Below are positions 13,819 to 21,542 of a stretch of DNA of 28,025 nucleotides, one piece after another. Origin of the DNA: JBBRWV01 sp038248985 (GTDB taxonomy: Bacteria; Planctomycetota; Phycisphaerae; WQYP01); the NCBI GenBank assembly GCA_038248985.1, contig JBBRWV010000035.1, positions 1 to 28,025 of the forward strand. The letters run 5' to 3'. Under the pieces are notes generated by a model, which worked only from the letters and a program-made list of their open reading frames with translations, ran no database searches and was not told the DNA's origin. Each line of letters begins with the position of its first letter. Position 1 is the first letter of the stretch. The position numbers and the translations under genes are program-made.

Positions 13819-14892
13819 ATGACCATTCCCTCCCACGCGAAAAATCGCCTTCCGCGCTGGCGCGGGTTCAACCTGCTGGAAATGTTCGTCTGGGAGCCGG
13901 GGCGAGAGCAGATTGCCGCGGGCGACGCGGCCGACTTTCGGGAGTCGGACTTTTTGCACATCCGCGATTTCGGCTTTGATTTTGTGCGCATCCCGATGGA
14001 CTACCGATTTTGGACGCAGCGCGAATCGGCGACGGGAGCGTGGACTTATCATGAGCCCGCGCTGCGGCGGATTGATCGACTGGTGGCGCTGGGGCGGCAG
14101 TATGGGTTGCATGTGTCGCTGAATTTTCATCATGCGCCGGGCTATTGCGTCAACGTGCCGCAGTCGGAGTGGACGCTGTGGACCGAGCCGGCCGCGCAGG
14201 GGATGTTTGCCGCGCAGTGGAACATGTTTGCCCAGCGCTATCGGGAGGTGCCCAGTGAGCTGCTCAGTTTCGATCTGCTGAACGAGCCGCCGGAGGTGAG
14301 TGCCCTGGGCGGCCTGACCAACGGCATGACGCGGGCCAATCATGAGCGCGTGATTCGTGCGGCCGTCGCGGCGATTCGCATGGCCGATCCGCAGCGGCGG
14401 GTGATGGCCAACGGCATCAGCTACGGGAATGAACCGGTCGAGGAAATTGTGGATTTGGCCCACCTGGAGACGGGCTGGGTCGGCCAGAGCTGCCGGGCGT
14501 ATTTGCCGTTTGACGTGAGTCACTATCAGGCACCGTGGGTGAAATACGATTTTCCGTTGACCGCGCGCTGGCCGGGGGCGGAGCATTTCGGCACGATGTT
14601 TGATGTCGCGAAATTGGAATCGCACTACGGCAAGTGGGTGGCGCTGATCGAGCGTGGTGTCGGCGTGCATTGCGGCGAAGGCGGGGCCTACAGCCGCACC
14701 CCGCACGATGTGGCCCTGGCTTGGTACGGCGATGTGCTCAAGATCCTGCGGCGGCACGACATCGGCTCGGCCTTGTGGAACTTTCGCGGCGACTTCGGCA
14801 TTCTCGATTCGAAACGCAGCGACGTGGCCTATGAAGATTTTCATGGTTCGAAACTGGATCGCCAATATCTGGAATTGCTCCAGGCGTGGTGA
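13819..14892 (+). CDS. Glycoside hydrolase family 5 (cellulase-like), cytoplasmic
   Basis: The 357-residue TIM-barrel enzyme shows GH5 hallmarks: RGFNLLEMF near 15-23, HIRDFGFDFVRIPMDYRFW near 47-65, the acid/base E156 in FDLLNEPPE, and the nucleophile E287 in VHCGEGGAYSR. SALWNFRGDFGILDS near 317-331 is a typical last barrel segment. GH5 enzymes cleave beta-glucosidic or beta-mannosidic linkages; the exact substrate cannot be told. There is no signal peptide, so it probably acts on imported oligosaccharides or a glycoside inside the cell. The ATG at 13819 has AAGGA 8 bases upstream; the ATG at 13738 lies inside rsgA and has none. It follows rsgA by 43 bases and faces hisS across a 57-base gap. 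Confidence 0.87.
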   Translation: MTIPSHAKNRLPRWRGFNLLEMFVWEPGREQIAAGDAADFRESDFLHIRDFGFDFVRIPMDYRFWTQRESATGAWTYHEPALRRIDRLVALGRQYGLHVSLNFHHAPGYCVNVPQSEWTLWTEPAAQGMFAAQWNMFAQRYREVPSELLSFDLLNEPPEVSALGGLTNGMTRANHERVIRAAVAAIRMADPQRRVMANGISYGNEPVEEIVDLAHLETGWVGQSCRAYLPFDVSHYQAPWVKYDFPLTARWPGAEHFGTMFDVAKLESHYGKWVALIERGVGVHCGEGGAYSRTPHDVALAWYGDVLKILRRHDIGSALWNFRGDFGILDSKRSDVAYEDFHGSKLDRQYLELLQAW

Positions 14893-14949
14893 AATGATTG
14901 TACGGGACGCGCAGTTCACATGATGCCGGTCGTCACCATCGTTCCAATT

Positions 14950-16347
14950 CTACGAATGCGTGCCAAGCTGCGCGTGAATGGATGCGACGGCTTCCACCAG
15001 CGGCATCTTGATTTCTTCGCGGGTCAGCAGATTCTTAATCTTGCAATCGCCGGCCGCAAACTCCTCCGGTGCCAGAATCACCGCCAGCCGCGCACCCACC
15101 GTCGAGGCATCCTGTAAAAGCTTGCCGATGTTTTTCGTCGCTTTATAACTGCTCACCGCCGCCAGGCCGGCGCGCTTGATCGCACTGCGATCCGCATTCC
15201 ACACCGTCGTGCGCAGCTCCGCCAGAAGATTTTGCGCCGGCACCGCATCCTCCAGCACGCTCACCACAAACACATCCGGCCGCGGCAAAAGATGCTTCGG
15301 CAAAAGACCCTTCTCCTGCAGCAAATCCCCCAACACCATATCACCCACCCCAAACCCAATCGCCGGCAAACTCGGCCCCCCAAACATCTCCACCAATCTG
15401 TCGTACCGCCCGCCACCCGCCACCGCCCGCGCCCGGCCCGCCACCACCGCCACCTCAAACACGAACCCCGTGTAATACGCCAGCCCCCGCACAATCGACG
15501 CGTCATACGCCGTCCACCCGCCAAATCCCATCGCCCCCAGCGTCTTCTCCAAACCCTCCCGCGCCGCCAAAATCGGCCCGCGATACCCCTCAACCCCCGC
15601 GCCCTGCGGCACAAGCCCTTCCCAAAACCCATCGCTCAACGGATCCTCCCCCTTCGCCAACTTCTCAAAAAATACCCGCTCCCCTTCCGTCACACCATTT
15701 TGCACATACAGCGCCCCGCGCTGCTCTACCGACAACTTCGCTATCCGATCCAGCAGAAAAAAAGCAAACGCGTACCGCTCCGCCGGAACCCCCGCCACCG
15801 CAAACAAATTCTCCACCAGCGCCCGGTCATTCCACCGCAGCACCACATCGTTTTCCGTCAACCCAAACTCGCGCAGTGAAGCCAAACACAGCGCCGCTGA
15901 CTCCAAATCAAACTGCCGCTTCGTCTCCGCCGTCTCCCCTCCCAAAATGTCCACGTTCCACTGAATAAACTCCCGCCCCCGCCCCTTCTGCGGCGCCTCG
16001 CCCCGATAGCATCGCGGAATGCTGAACCACTTGATCGGCCGGGGCAACGCATTCGCCTTCGCCGCCACCATCCGCGCCAACGTCGGCGTAAACTCCGGCC
16101 GCAACGCATACGCCTCCGCCTTCCCCTCTTTATCCGCCCGCCCTTCAAAATGAAAAAGCTGCGACACAATTTCATCGCCCGATTTCACCTTGTACAGATC
16201 GAGCGACTCAAACGTCGGCCCATCGACCTCCAGAAATCCGTGCCGTATCGAAACCGTGCGCCAAGTCTCCTCAATGTAACGCCGCAGCGCCATTTCGTTC
16301 GGATAAAAATCACGCGTGCCTTTGGGAGCTTGAAAAGTCGTAGCCAT
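14950..16347 (-). CDS. hisS: Histidyl-tRNA synthetase
   Basis: The 465-residue class II synthetase charges tRNA-His with histidine. It begins with the standard APKGTRDFYP. Motif 1 is around 30-55, motif 2 is the RCYRGEAPQKGRGREFIQWN block near 114-133, and the histidine-specific GLAYYTGFVFEV is near 290. The C-terminal anticodon-binding domain starts near 355 (RPDVFVV) and is of normal length. The ATG at 16347 has no Shine-Dalgarno site. Codons here end mainly in G, unlike the C-ending codons of neighbouring rightward genes, because the whole region has a C-rich plus strand. It is convergent with the GH5 gene and divergent from the ABC transporter. Confidence 0.96.
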   Translation of the reverse strand: MATTFQAPKGTRDFYPNEMALRRYIEETWRTVSIRHGFLEVDGPTFESLDLYKVKSGDEIVSQLFHFEGRADKEGKAEAYALRPEFTPTLARMVAAKANALPRPIKWFSIPRCYRGEAPQKGRGREFIQWNVDILGGETAETKRQFDLESAALCLASLREFGLTENDVVLRWNDRALVENLFAVAGVPAERYAFAFFLLDRIAKLSVEQRGALYVQNGVTEGERVFFEKLAKGEDPLSDGFWEGLVPQGAGVEGYRGPILAAREGLEKTLGAMGFGGWTAYDASIVRGLAYYTGFVFEVAVVAGRARAVAGGGRYDRLVEMFGGPSLPAIGFGVGDMVLGDLLQEKGLLPKHLLPRPDVFVVSVLEDAVPAQNLLAELRTTVWNADRSAIKRAGLAAVSSYKATKNIGKLLQDASTVGARLAVILAPEEFAAGDCKIKNLLTREEIKMPLVEAVASIHAQLGTHS

Positions 16348-16426
16348 GCGGAGAGTTTATGCGATCCCCGCCCCTCCCGCACCCCCTCGAATCTCCACGC
16401 AAAATATGCTATATTGATTGCCATCT

Positions 16427-18442
16427 ATGGACGGCGGCGGCTTAAAACTCAAAAATGTTCACCTGCGGGACAACTCTCCCCCGCCCGATCCCCATCGCAA
16501 ATCCCTCCGCCGCTTCCTCGCCTACGTCAAACCCTACTGGGTCCTCATCGTTCTGGCCACGCTCTGCGGCATCATGAAATTCCTCCTCCCTTCCACCATG
16601 GCCCTCAGCGTCAAATACCTCACCGACCGCCTCGCCCCCGCCGTCGGACTCCCCGCCCCCAACTCCGCCACCAACCCCGAAGCCAAATCCGACATCATCG
16701 CCCAGGGCATCGACAACTACATCCAATGGACCGCCGCCCATCTCCCCGGCACATGGCGCGCCACCGGCTCCTGGGGCACTTTCAACATCCTCATGTTCAC
16801 GCTCATCGTGCTCTATGCCGTCTGGGGCGTCTCGCTCTACTTCCGCAGCTACCTCGCCCAGCTCGCCGGCCACCGCGTCATCCTCGATCTCCGCACCGAT
16901 CTCTACCAGCACATCACCCGCATGGGCCACAGCTTCTTTCAAACCCGCCAGTCCGGCGGCATCGTCTCGCGCCTCATGGCCGACATCGCGCTGGCCCAGA
17001 ATTTCGTCGGCAACGCCATGTCCAACATCTGGATGGATCTCGCCTCCTGCGGCTTCTACCTCTTCGTCCTCTTCTCCATGGATGTCCCCCTCGCCTTCGC
17101 CAGCCTCATCGTCTTTCCCTTCTACATACTCTCCATGCGCACCCTGGGCAAACGCAGCAAAATCTCCAGCAAAGCCGTGCAGGAAGCCATGGAAGATTTC
17201 AGCGGCGACCTGCAGGAACGCATCGGCGGCATCACCGTCGTCAAAGCCTTCGCCGCCGAACAACGCGAAGCCCGCTCCTTCTTCTCCAGCGCCCGCCACC
17301 TCTTCCACCTCACCATGCAAAACGTCAAAACTTCCACCCTCGCCAACAGCATCGTCCAGTGGCTCACCCAGATGGCCTCGCTCGGCCTCATCTGGTACGG
17401 CGGCTACCGCCTCCTCACGCATCAGGTCAGCGTCGGCACCGTCGTCGCATTCATCTTCCTCGTGCGTGAACTCTATTTCCCCGTTAACCGCATTTCTGAA
17501 ATGAACACCATCTTCCACAACTCCCTCGCCGCGATCGACCGCGTCTTTGAAGTGTTCGACATTCAGCCCGACGTGCAGGAAAAACCGCACGCCATCCGCC
17601 TGAACAATCTGAAGGGCCGCATCACCTTTGAAGACGTCAGCTTCGCTTATCCCACCAAAGACCTCTCCGCTCTCCCCATAGCCCAACCCCCTCACCCCGA
17701 TTCCCCGTTACCCCCTAACTCTGATACCACCCCCCCGCCCCGTCTCGTCCTGCAAAACATCACCCTCGACATCGCCCCCGGCGAAGTCATCGCCCTCGTC
17801 GGCCCCTCCGGCGCCGGCAAATCCACCATCGTCCAACTCGTCCCCCGCTTCTTTGACCCCACCCTCGGCCGCATCACCATCGACGGCATCGACCTCCGCG
17901 ACGTCAACCTCCGCTCCCTCCGCTCGCAGATCGGCATGGTCGCCCAGGAAACCCTCCTCTTCTCCGGCACCGCCCGCGAAAATATCCTCTACGGCCGACC
18001 CGACGCCTCCGACGATGAACTCCTCGCCGCCGCCACCGCCGCCCGCGTCCACGACTTCCTCATGGAACTCCCCGACGGCTACGAAACCCTCCTCGGCGAA
18101 CGCGGCGCCAAACTCTCCGGCGGCCAAAAACAACGCATCGCCATCGCCCGCGCCTTCCTCTGCGATCCCCGCGTCCTCATCCTCGACGAAGCCACCTCCG
18201 CCCTCGACAGCGAGTCCGAACACCTCATCCAGGAGGCCCTCGCCCTGCTCATGAAAAACCGCACCAACATCGTCATCGCTCACCGCCTCAGCACCATCCT
18301 CCACGCCGATCGCATCGTCGTTCTCGAACAGGGCCGCATCGTCGACATCGGCACCCACACCGAACTCCTCGCCCGCCGCGGCGGCAACGGCCTCTACGCC
18401 CGCCTCTACCACACCCAGTTCCGCACCGCCAAAGCCGGATAA
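16427..18442 (+). CDS. MsbA-like ABC exporter (membrane and ATPase domains fused)
   Basis: This 671-residue half-transporter has six membrane helices in the first roughly 370 residues (ABC type-1 exporter fold) and one ATPase domain. The ATPase has Walker A GPSGAGKST at 459-467, a Q-loop MVAQET near 504, LSGGQKQR near 562, Walker B VLILDEATSAL near 583, and the switch histidine in IAHRLST near 617. Homodimers of this class export lipids, lipopolysaccharide precursors, peptides or drugs; MsbA-type lipid export is a reasonable guess. A Pro-rich insertion of about 25 residues (about 412-437) lies between the A-loop strand FAYPTKD and LVLQNITL, where relatives have only a few residues. The extracellular loop near 70-100 is also long. 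The ATG at 16427 is preceded by the AT-rich ATATGCTATATTG (16403-16415), a plausible -10 region shared with divergent hisS. Confidence 0.93.
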   Translation: MDGGGLKLKNVHLRDNSPPPDPHRKSLRRFLAYVKPYWVLIVLATLCGIMKFLLPSTMALSVKYLTDRLAPAVGLPAPNSATNPEAKSDIIAQGIDNYIQWTAAHLPGTWRATGSWGTFNILMFTLIVLYAVWGVSLYFRSYLAQLAGHRVILDLRTDLYQHITRMGHSFFQTRQSGGIVSRLMADIALAQNFVGNAMSNIWMDLASCGFYLFVLFSMDVPLAFASLIVFPFYILSMRTLGKRSKISSKAVQEAMEDFSGDLQERIGGITVVKAFAAEQREARSFFSSARHLFHLTMQNVKTSTLANSIVQWLTQMASLGLIWYGGYRLLTHQVSVGTVVAFIFLVRELYFPVNRISEMNTIFHNSLAAIDRVFEVFDIQPDVQEKPHAIRLNNLKGRITFEDVSFAYPTKDLSALPIAQPPHPDSPLPPNSDTTPPPRLVLQNITLDIAPGEVIALVGPSGAGKSTIVQLVPRFFDPTLGRITIDGIDLRDVNLRSLRSQIGMVAQETLLFSGTARENILYGRPDASDDELLAAATAARVHDFLMELPDGYETLLGERGAKLSGGQKQRIAIARAFLCDPRVLILDEATSALDSESEHLIQEALALLMKNRTNIVIAHRLSTILHADRIVVLEQGRIVDIGTHTELLARRGGNGLYARLYHTQFRTAKAG

Positions 18443-18504
18443 CCTCCTTAACCCTTTCCGCGAATCACCCCGCTCTGCGCGCCGCATTCCCGCCTCCAAT
18501 TTGT

Positions 18505-18530
18505 TACAATCCCCCCGTTCTCGCAAGGAG
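18505..18530 (+). promoter_or_regulatory. accA -10 element and strong ribosome binding site
   Basis: TACAAT at 18505-18510 (in TTGTTACAAT) is a good -10 hexamer, and AAGGAGG lies at about 18525-18531, 6 bases before the ATG at 18537. No clear -35 element is seen. The ribosome site fixes the accA start and excludes the in-frame TTG at 18501. Confidence 0.55.
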
Positions 18531-18536
18531 GTTTTT

Positions 18537-19520
18537 ATGGCCAAGCAGGCCGCCGCTACGCCCGGTTTCATTCTCGAATTTGAAAAGCCCATCGTCGAGA
18601 TGGAAAAGCATCTCGCCGATCTCGTCTCCAAGCAGGAACAAAAAGGCACCGACTACGCCACCGAAATCAACTCCCTCCGCCAAAGCTTGACCGCGCTCCT
18701 GCGCAAAACCTACCAGCACCTCTCCGCGTGGGAAACCGTCCAGGTCGCCCGCCACCCCGCACGCCCCCAAACCCGCGACTACCTCGAAATGATCGTCAAA
18801 GACTTCGACGAACTCCACGGCGACCGACGCTTCGGCGATGACAAAACCATCGTCACCGGCATGGGCCGCATCGGCGGACACAAGTGCATGATCGTCGGCC
18901 ACCACAAAGGCCGCGACACCAAAGAAAAAATCGCCTGCAACTTCGGCTGCGCCCACCCCGAAGGCTACCGCAAAGCCCTCCTCAAAATGCAGTTCGCCGA
19001 AAAATTCGGCGTCCCCGTCGTCACCTTCATCGACACCCCCGGCGCCTACCCCGGCATCGGCTCCGAAGAACGCGGGGTCGCCGAAGCCATCGCCGTCAAC
19101 CTCCGCGAAATGTCCCGCCTCCGCGTCCCCATCCTCTGCATCGTCATCGGCGAAGGCGGCTCCGGCGGGGCACTCGGCATCGGCGTCGGCGACAAACTCG
19201 CCATGATGCAACACGCCTGGTACTCCGTCATCTCCCCCGAAGGCTGCTCCGGCATCCTCTGGAAAGGCTCCGCCAACACCGCCGAAGCCGCTGAAGCCCT
19301 CAAGCTCACCAGCAAAAACCTCAAAGAGCTCGGCGTCATCGACGACATCATCGAAGAACCCCTCGGCGGCGCCCACCGCAACCCCCGCGCCGCCGCCGAC
19401 ACCCTCGAAAAATTCATCGACAAAACCCTCCGCGAACTCAAACGCACCCCCCTCGAAAAACTCGTCGACCAACGCTACGAAAAACTAAGAAAACTCGGCT
19501 CCGACGCCGTCACCGCTTGA
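18537..19520 (+). CDS. accA: Acetyl-CoA carboxylase carboxyltransferase subunit alpha
   Basis: The 327-residue protein is the alpha half of the carboxyltransferase, which with AccD transfers CO2 from carboxybiotin to acetyl-CoA to make malonyl-CoA for fatty acid synthesis. The opening FEKPIVEMEKHLADL, the DYLEMIVKDFDELHGDR region near 85-98, FIDTPGAYPGIGSEERG near 163-179, and the oxyanion-type GEGGSGGALGIGVGD near 206-220 are all characteristic. Length is normal (about 315-325). An excellent AAGGAGG site precedes the start. accD is not in this window. It follows the ABC exporter by 94 bases and appears to have its own promoter. Confidence 0.96.
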   Translation: MAKQAAATPGFILEFEKPIVEMEKHLADLVSKQEQKGTDYATEINSLRQSLTALLRKTYQHLSAWETVQVARHPARPQTRDYLEMIVKDFDELHGDRRFGDDKTIVTGMGRIGGHKCMIVGHHKGRDTKEKIACNFGCAHPEGYRKALLKMQFAEKFGVPVVTFIDTPGAYPGIGSEERGVAEAIAVNLREMSRLRVPILCIVIGEGGSGGALGIGVGDKLAMMQHAWYSVISPEGCSGILWKGSANTAEAAEALKLTSKNLKELGVIDDIIEEPLGGAHRNPRAAADTLEKFIDKTLRELKRTPLEKLVDQRYEKLRKLGSDAVTA

Positions 19521-19639
19521 AGACACTCCGCACGCGACCATCCCCCCCATCATCAAGGTCGCCACCCCCTGGTTGAAAACCCTTTCTTCATTGATAATTG
19601 CCCATTCACTCATGATTCGTTTTTTTGAACTCGTCCCCC

Positions 19640-20212
19640 TCACAACCACTCCTCAAACGGCTTCGCTACCTCTCGAAAATCCTTCGCCCCCACATGCACC
19701 GTCCCCCACGCCTCGCTCCGCGGCTTCATCTTCTCGCGATAATCCTCCAGCCCCACCCCGCGCATCGCATACCACTTGTCCTGAAAACTCCACATCTCCC
19801 CCAACGGCGATTTCTCCACCGCCCCCGGCCAGTGATACATGAACAAAAACATCGCCTCAAACCCCTCCCCAAAAATCCCCTGCCACTGCCGCAAATCATC
19901 AATATCCTCCCGCGTCACCCACGTCTGCAACGATGCCGATTTCTCCGACAACTTCCGCCCCTTCACATCCACCAGCAAATTCTTCCCCTCCGGCCGATAC
20001 ACCACAAAATCAAAACTCTTCAACTTCGCCCCTGCAAACAACGCCTTCTTCGCCTCATCCACCGCAATGTACGGCAGCCCCTTCCGCCGCAAAAAATCCT
20101 CAAACGCCGCCTCGTAATGCACCACCTCTTTGCTTCGCGGTCCCACAAAAACCCTTTTCATCAAACGCTGAAAATCCACCCCCAGTGTCCGCCCCCATCC
20201 CCCAATTTGCAA
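19640..20212 (-). CDS. HYExAFE family protein (PD-(D/E)XK nuclease-like)
   Basis: The 190-residue product carries HYEAAFE at 32-38, matching the HYExAFE signature of a family known mainly from planctomycetes. It is followed by FDFVVYRPEGKNLLVDVKGR at 67-86. The spacing of D68 and D82-x-K84 in two adjacent strands resembles a PD-(D/E)XK nuclease core, so nucleic-acid cleavage is possible; this is inference, and no function is known. I chose the TTG start at 20212 because AAAGGAGA lies only 6 bases upstream, inside the last codons of the fic gene; the ATG at 20161 has no ribosome site. The TTG begins 3 bases after the Fic stop, so the two proteins are probably made together. Confidence 0.75.
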   Translation of the reverse strand: MQIGGWGRTLGVDFQRLMKRVFVGPRSKEVVHYEAAFEDFLRRKGLPYIAVDEAKKALFAGAKLKSFDFVVYRPEGKNLLVDVKGRKLSEKSASLQTWVTREDIDDLRQWQGIFGEGFEAMFLFMYHWPGAVEKSPLGEMWSFQDKWYAMRGVGLEDYREKMKPRSEAWGTVHVGAKDFREVAKPFEEWL

Positions 20213-20226
20213 GCCCTATCTCCTTT
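20213..20226 (-). promoter_or_regulatory. Ribosome binding site that selects a TTG start and couples it to fic
   Basis: On the minus strand AAAGGAGA (20226-20219) forms the last two Arg codons (AGG AGA) of the Fic gene, then the Fic stop TAG, then GGC, then TTG. Spacing from the site to TTG is 6 bases. AGG and AGA are otherwise little used in the neighbouring genes, which suggests selection for the ribosome site. Confidence 0.65.
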
Positions 20227-21307
20227 CCAAATTTGACGCATACTTTTCACCCAACCGATAACTCCGCCCCTTCCGCGACGCATCCTCCATCTCTAAAAAC
20301 CCCTTCTTCACCCACTCCCGGCACAACCCCACCACCGTCCGCACGCTCAACCCCAAATGCTTTGCAATCTCCTCCGCCGTCACAATCCGCTCCTTCACAA
20401 ACAACGCCATCAACCGCCGCTCGCGCGGATCCAACTCCCGCAAAAATGCCGACCGATCCCCGCGCCCCCGCTTCGCCGCCCCCTCCGCCTGCGCCCGCAC
20501 CGCCCGAAACGCCGCCGCCATCCCCGCGCAAAAATAGGCCACAAACCCCGTCACCTCCGCGTCCGCCCGCCCCAAATAATAATTGTGAGAAGGTCCCACC
20601 GTCAGCGCCGCATAATACCGCCCCAAATCCTTCGCGTAATATTCCTCCAGCGAATATATCCCCTTCATCCCATACCCCCTCCGATGCAAAATCAACGTCG
20701 TCACCAAACGCGCCATCCGCCCGTTCCCATCGTAATAAGGATGAATCGTCGCCAATTGATAATGCACCAACCCCGCCACCAGCGGCACCGGCAGCCCCCC
20801 CGTGATCCGCTCGTCATTCACCCACCCGACCAACTCCCTCATTAACACCGGCACATCCTTCGCCTCCGGAGGCATATATACAATCTTCCCCGTCCCACTA
20901 TCCCGAATCACATTCTGCCCATCTCGATACGCCGACGCCCGATCCTTCCCGAAAAACGCCAACCCATAAATCCTCTGAATCTCCCGCACTTGAATGAACC
21001 TCTCCCCCTTCGCCGCCGCCAACTTCTCCACGACTACTAGCGCGCGGTAATAATTCCGCACCTCCACCTCATCCCGCTCGCGCCCTGCAATTCGAGCCCC
21101 GGTCACAACCTCCCTCACCTCCGCCTGCGTCAACCGATTCCCCTCAATCTGTGTCGAATAATGCGTCGTTGCCAGCCGTGCCGACTCCCGCAAGCTCGCC
21201 AGCATTTCCACGTCCACCGGTAATCCCGCCACCACCTGACGATCCCCCTCCACCGCCATTAACCAGCGCGCAATCTCCGGCGTAATTTGAAAAACAGGCG
21301 AAAACAT
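20216..21307 (-). CDS. Fic family protein (AMP-transferase fold) with C-terminal winged helix
   Basis: The 363-residue protein has the Fic active-site motif HPYYDGNGRMAR near 189-200 and, before it, the inhibitory-helix motif STQIEGN near 51-57. This makes it a class II Fic enzyme that is held off by its own N-terminal helix. Fic enzymes transfer AMP or other nucleotide parts onto target hydroxyls. The last 70 residues form a winged helix (IVTAEEIAKHLGLSVRTVVG and after), so it may also bind DNA and regulate itself. Eleven-base tandem repeats lie just upstream. I used the ATG at 21307; a GTG at 21325 is also in frame and neither has a strong ribosome site. The HYExAFE gene follows with translational coupling. 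The target is unknown. Confidence 0.9.
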   Translation of the reverse strand: MFSPVFQITPEIARWLMAVEGDRQVVAGLPVDVEMLASLRESARLATTHYSTQIEGNRLTQAEVREVVTGARIAGRERDEVEVRNYYRALVVVEKLAAAKGERFIQVREIQRIYGLAFFGKDRASAYRDGQNVIRDSGTGKIVYMPPEAKDVPVLMRELVGWVNDERITGGLPVPLVAGLVHYQLATIHPYYDGNGRMARLVTTLILHRRGYGMKGIYSLEEYYAKDLGRYYAALTVGPSHNYYLGRADAEVTGFVAYFCAGMAAAFRAVRAQAEGAAKRGRGDRSAFLRELDPRERRLMALFVKERIVTAEEIAKHLGLSVRTVVGLCREWVKKGFLEMEDASRKGRSYRLGEKYASNLERR

Positions 21308-21329
21308 ATCTCGCCATTTTACCACATCA

Positions 21330-21351
21330 TGTCAGTTAAATGTCAGTTAAA
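21330..21351. repeat. Two perfect 11-base tandem repeats upstream of fic
   Basis: TGTCAGTTAAA occurs twice in direct succession (21330-21340 and 21341-21351). Copies spaced by 11 bases lie on the same face of the DNA helix, as expected for a dimeric or cooperative DNA-binding protein. They lie 23 bases upstream of the fic ATG, where an operator would act. Confidence 0.75.
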
Positions 21352-21485
21352 TTACCCCGCCTTGCTCCCCTTCAATTGCACTCCCTCAAATTTGGCCCCG
21401 TCCCTCCCCGCCCATTTGAAACCGAAATCTTCATCCCTGATTCCTTCCCCCTCCCTCCCCCGTGCAGACCCGCACCCTCCCGTCC

Positions 21486-21493
21486 TGTATAAT
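21486..21493 (+). promoter_or_regulatory. Extended -10 promoter element of purL
   Basis: TGTATAAT is a perfect extended -10 sequence 50 bases before the purL ATG at 21543. No good -35 hexamer is visible, as is common for extended -10 promoters. It supports a separate transcript for purL. Confidence 0.6.
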
Positions 21494-21542
21494 CCCCCGC
21501 TTTCATCAGCGGCCGCGCGCCGCGAACTTTGCGAGCCTCTAC

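Noticed and set aside
13753..14919. A 388-codon open frame opposite the GH5 gene
   Set aside because: It is rich in Arg, Pro and His, and the other strand has intact GH5 catalytic motifs and a ribosome site.
14893..14949. A dif site or terminator at the skew switch
   Set aside because: No sequence resembling the dif consensus and no stem-T-tract is visible in the gap.
16400..16426. AT-rich AAATATGCTATATTGATTG as a dif-like site
   Set aside because: It lacks the two conserved XerC/XerD half-sites and lies where a promoter for the ABC exporter or hisS is expected.
21462..21542. Longer N-terminus for PurL from the ATG at 21462
   Set aside because: It lies upstream of the TATAAT element at 21488-21493, so it would not be on that transcript, and the added residues match nothing in the family.
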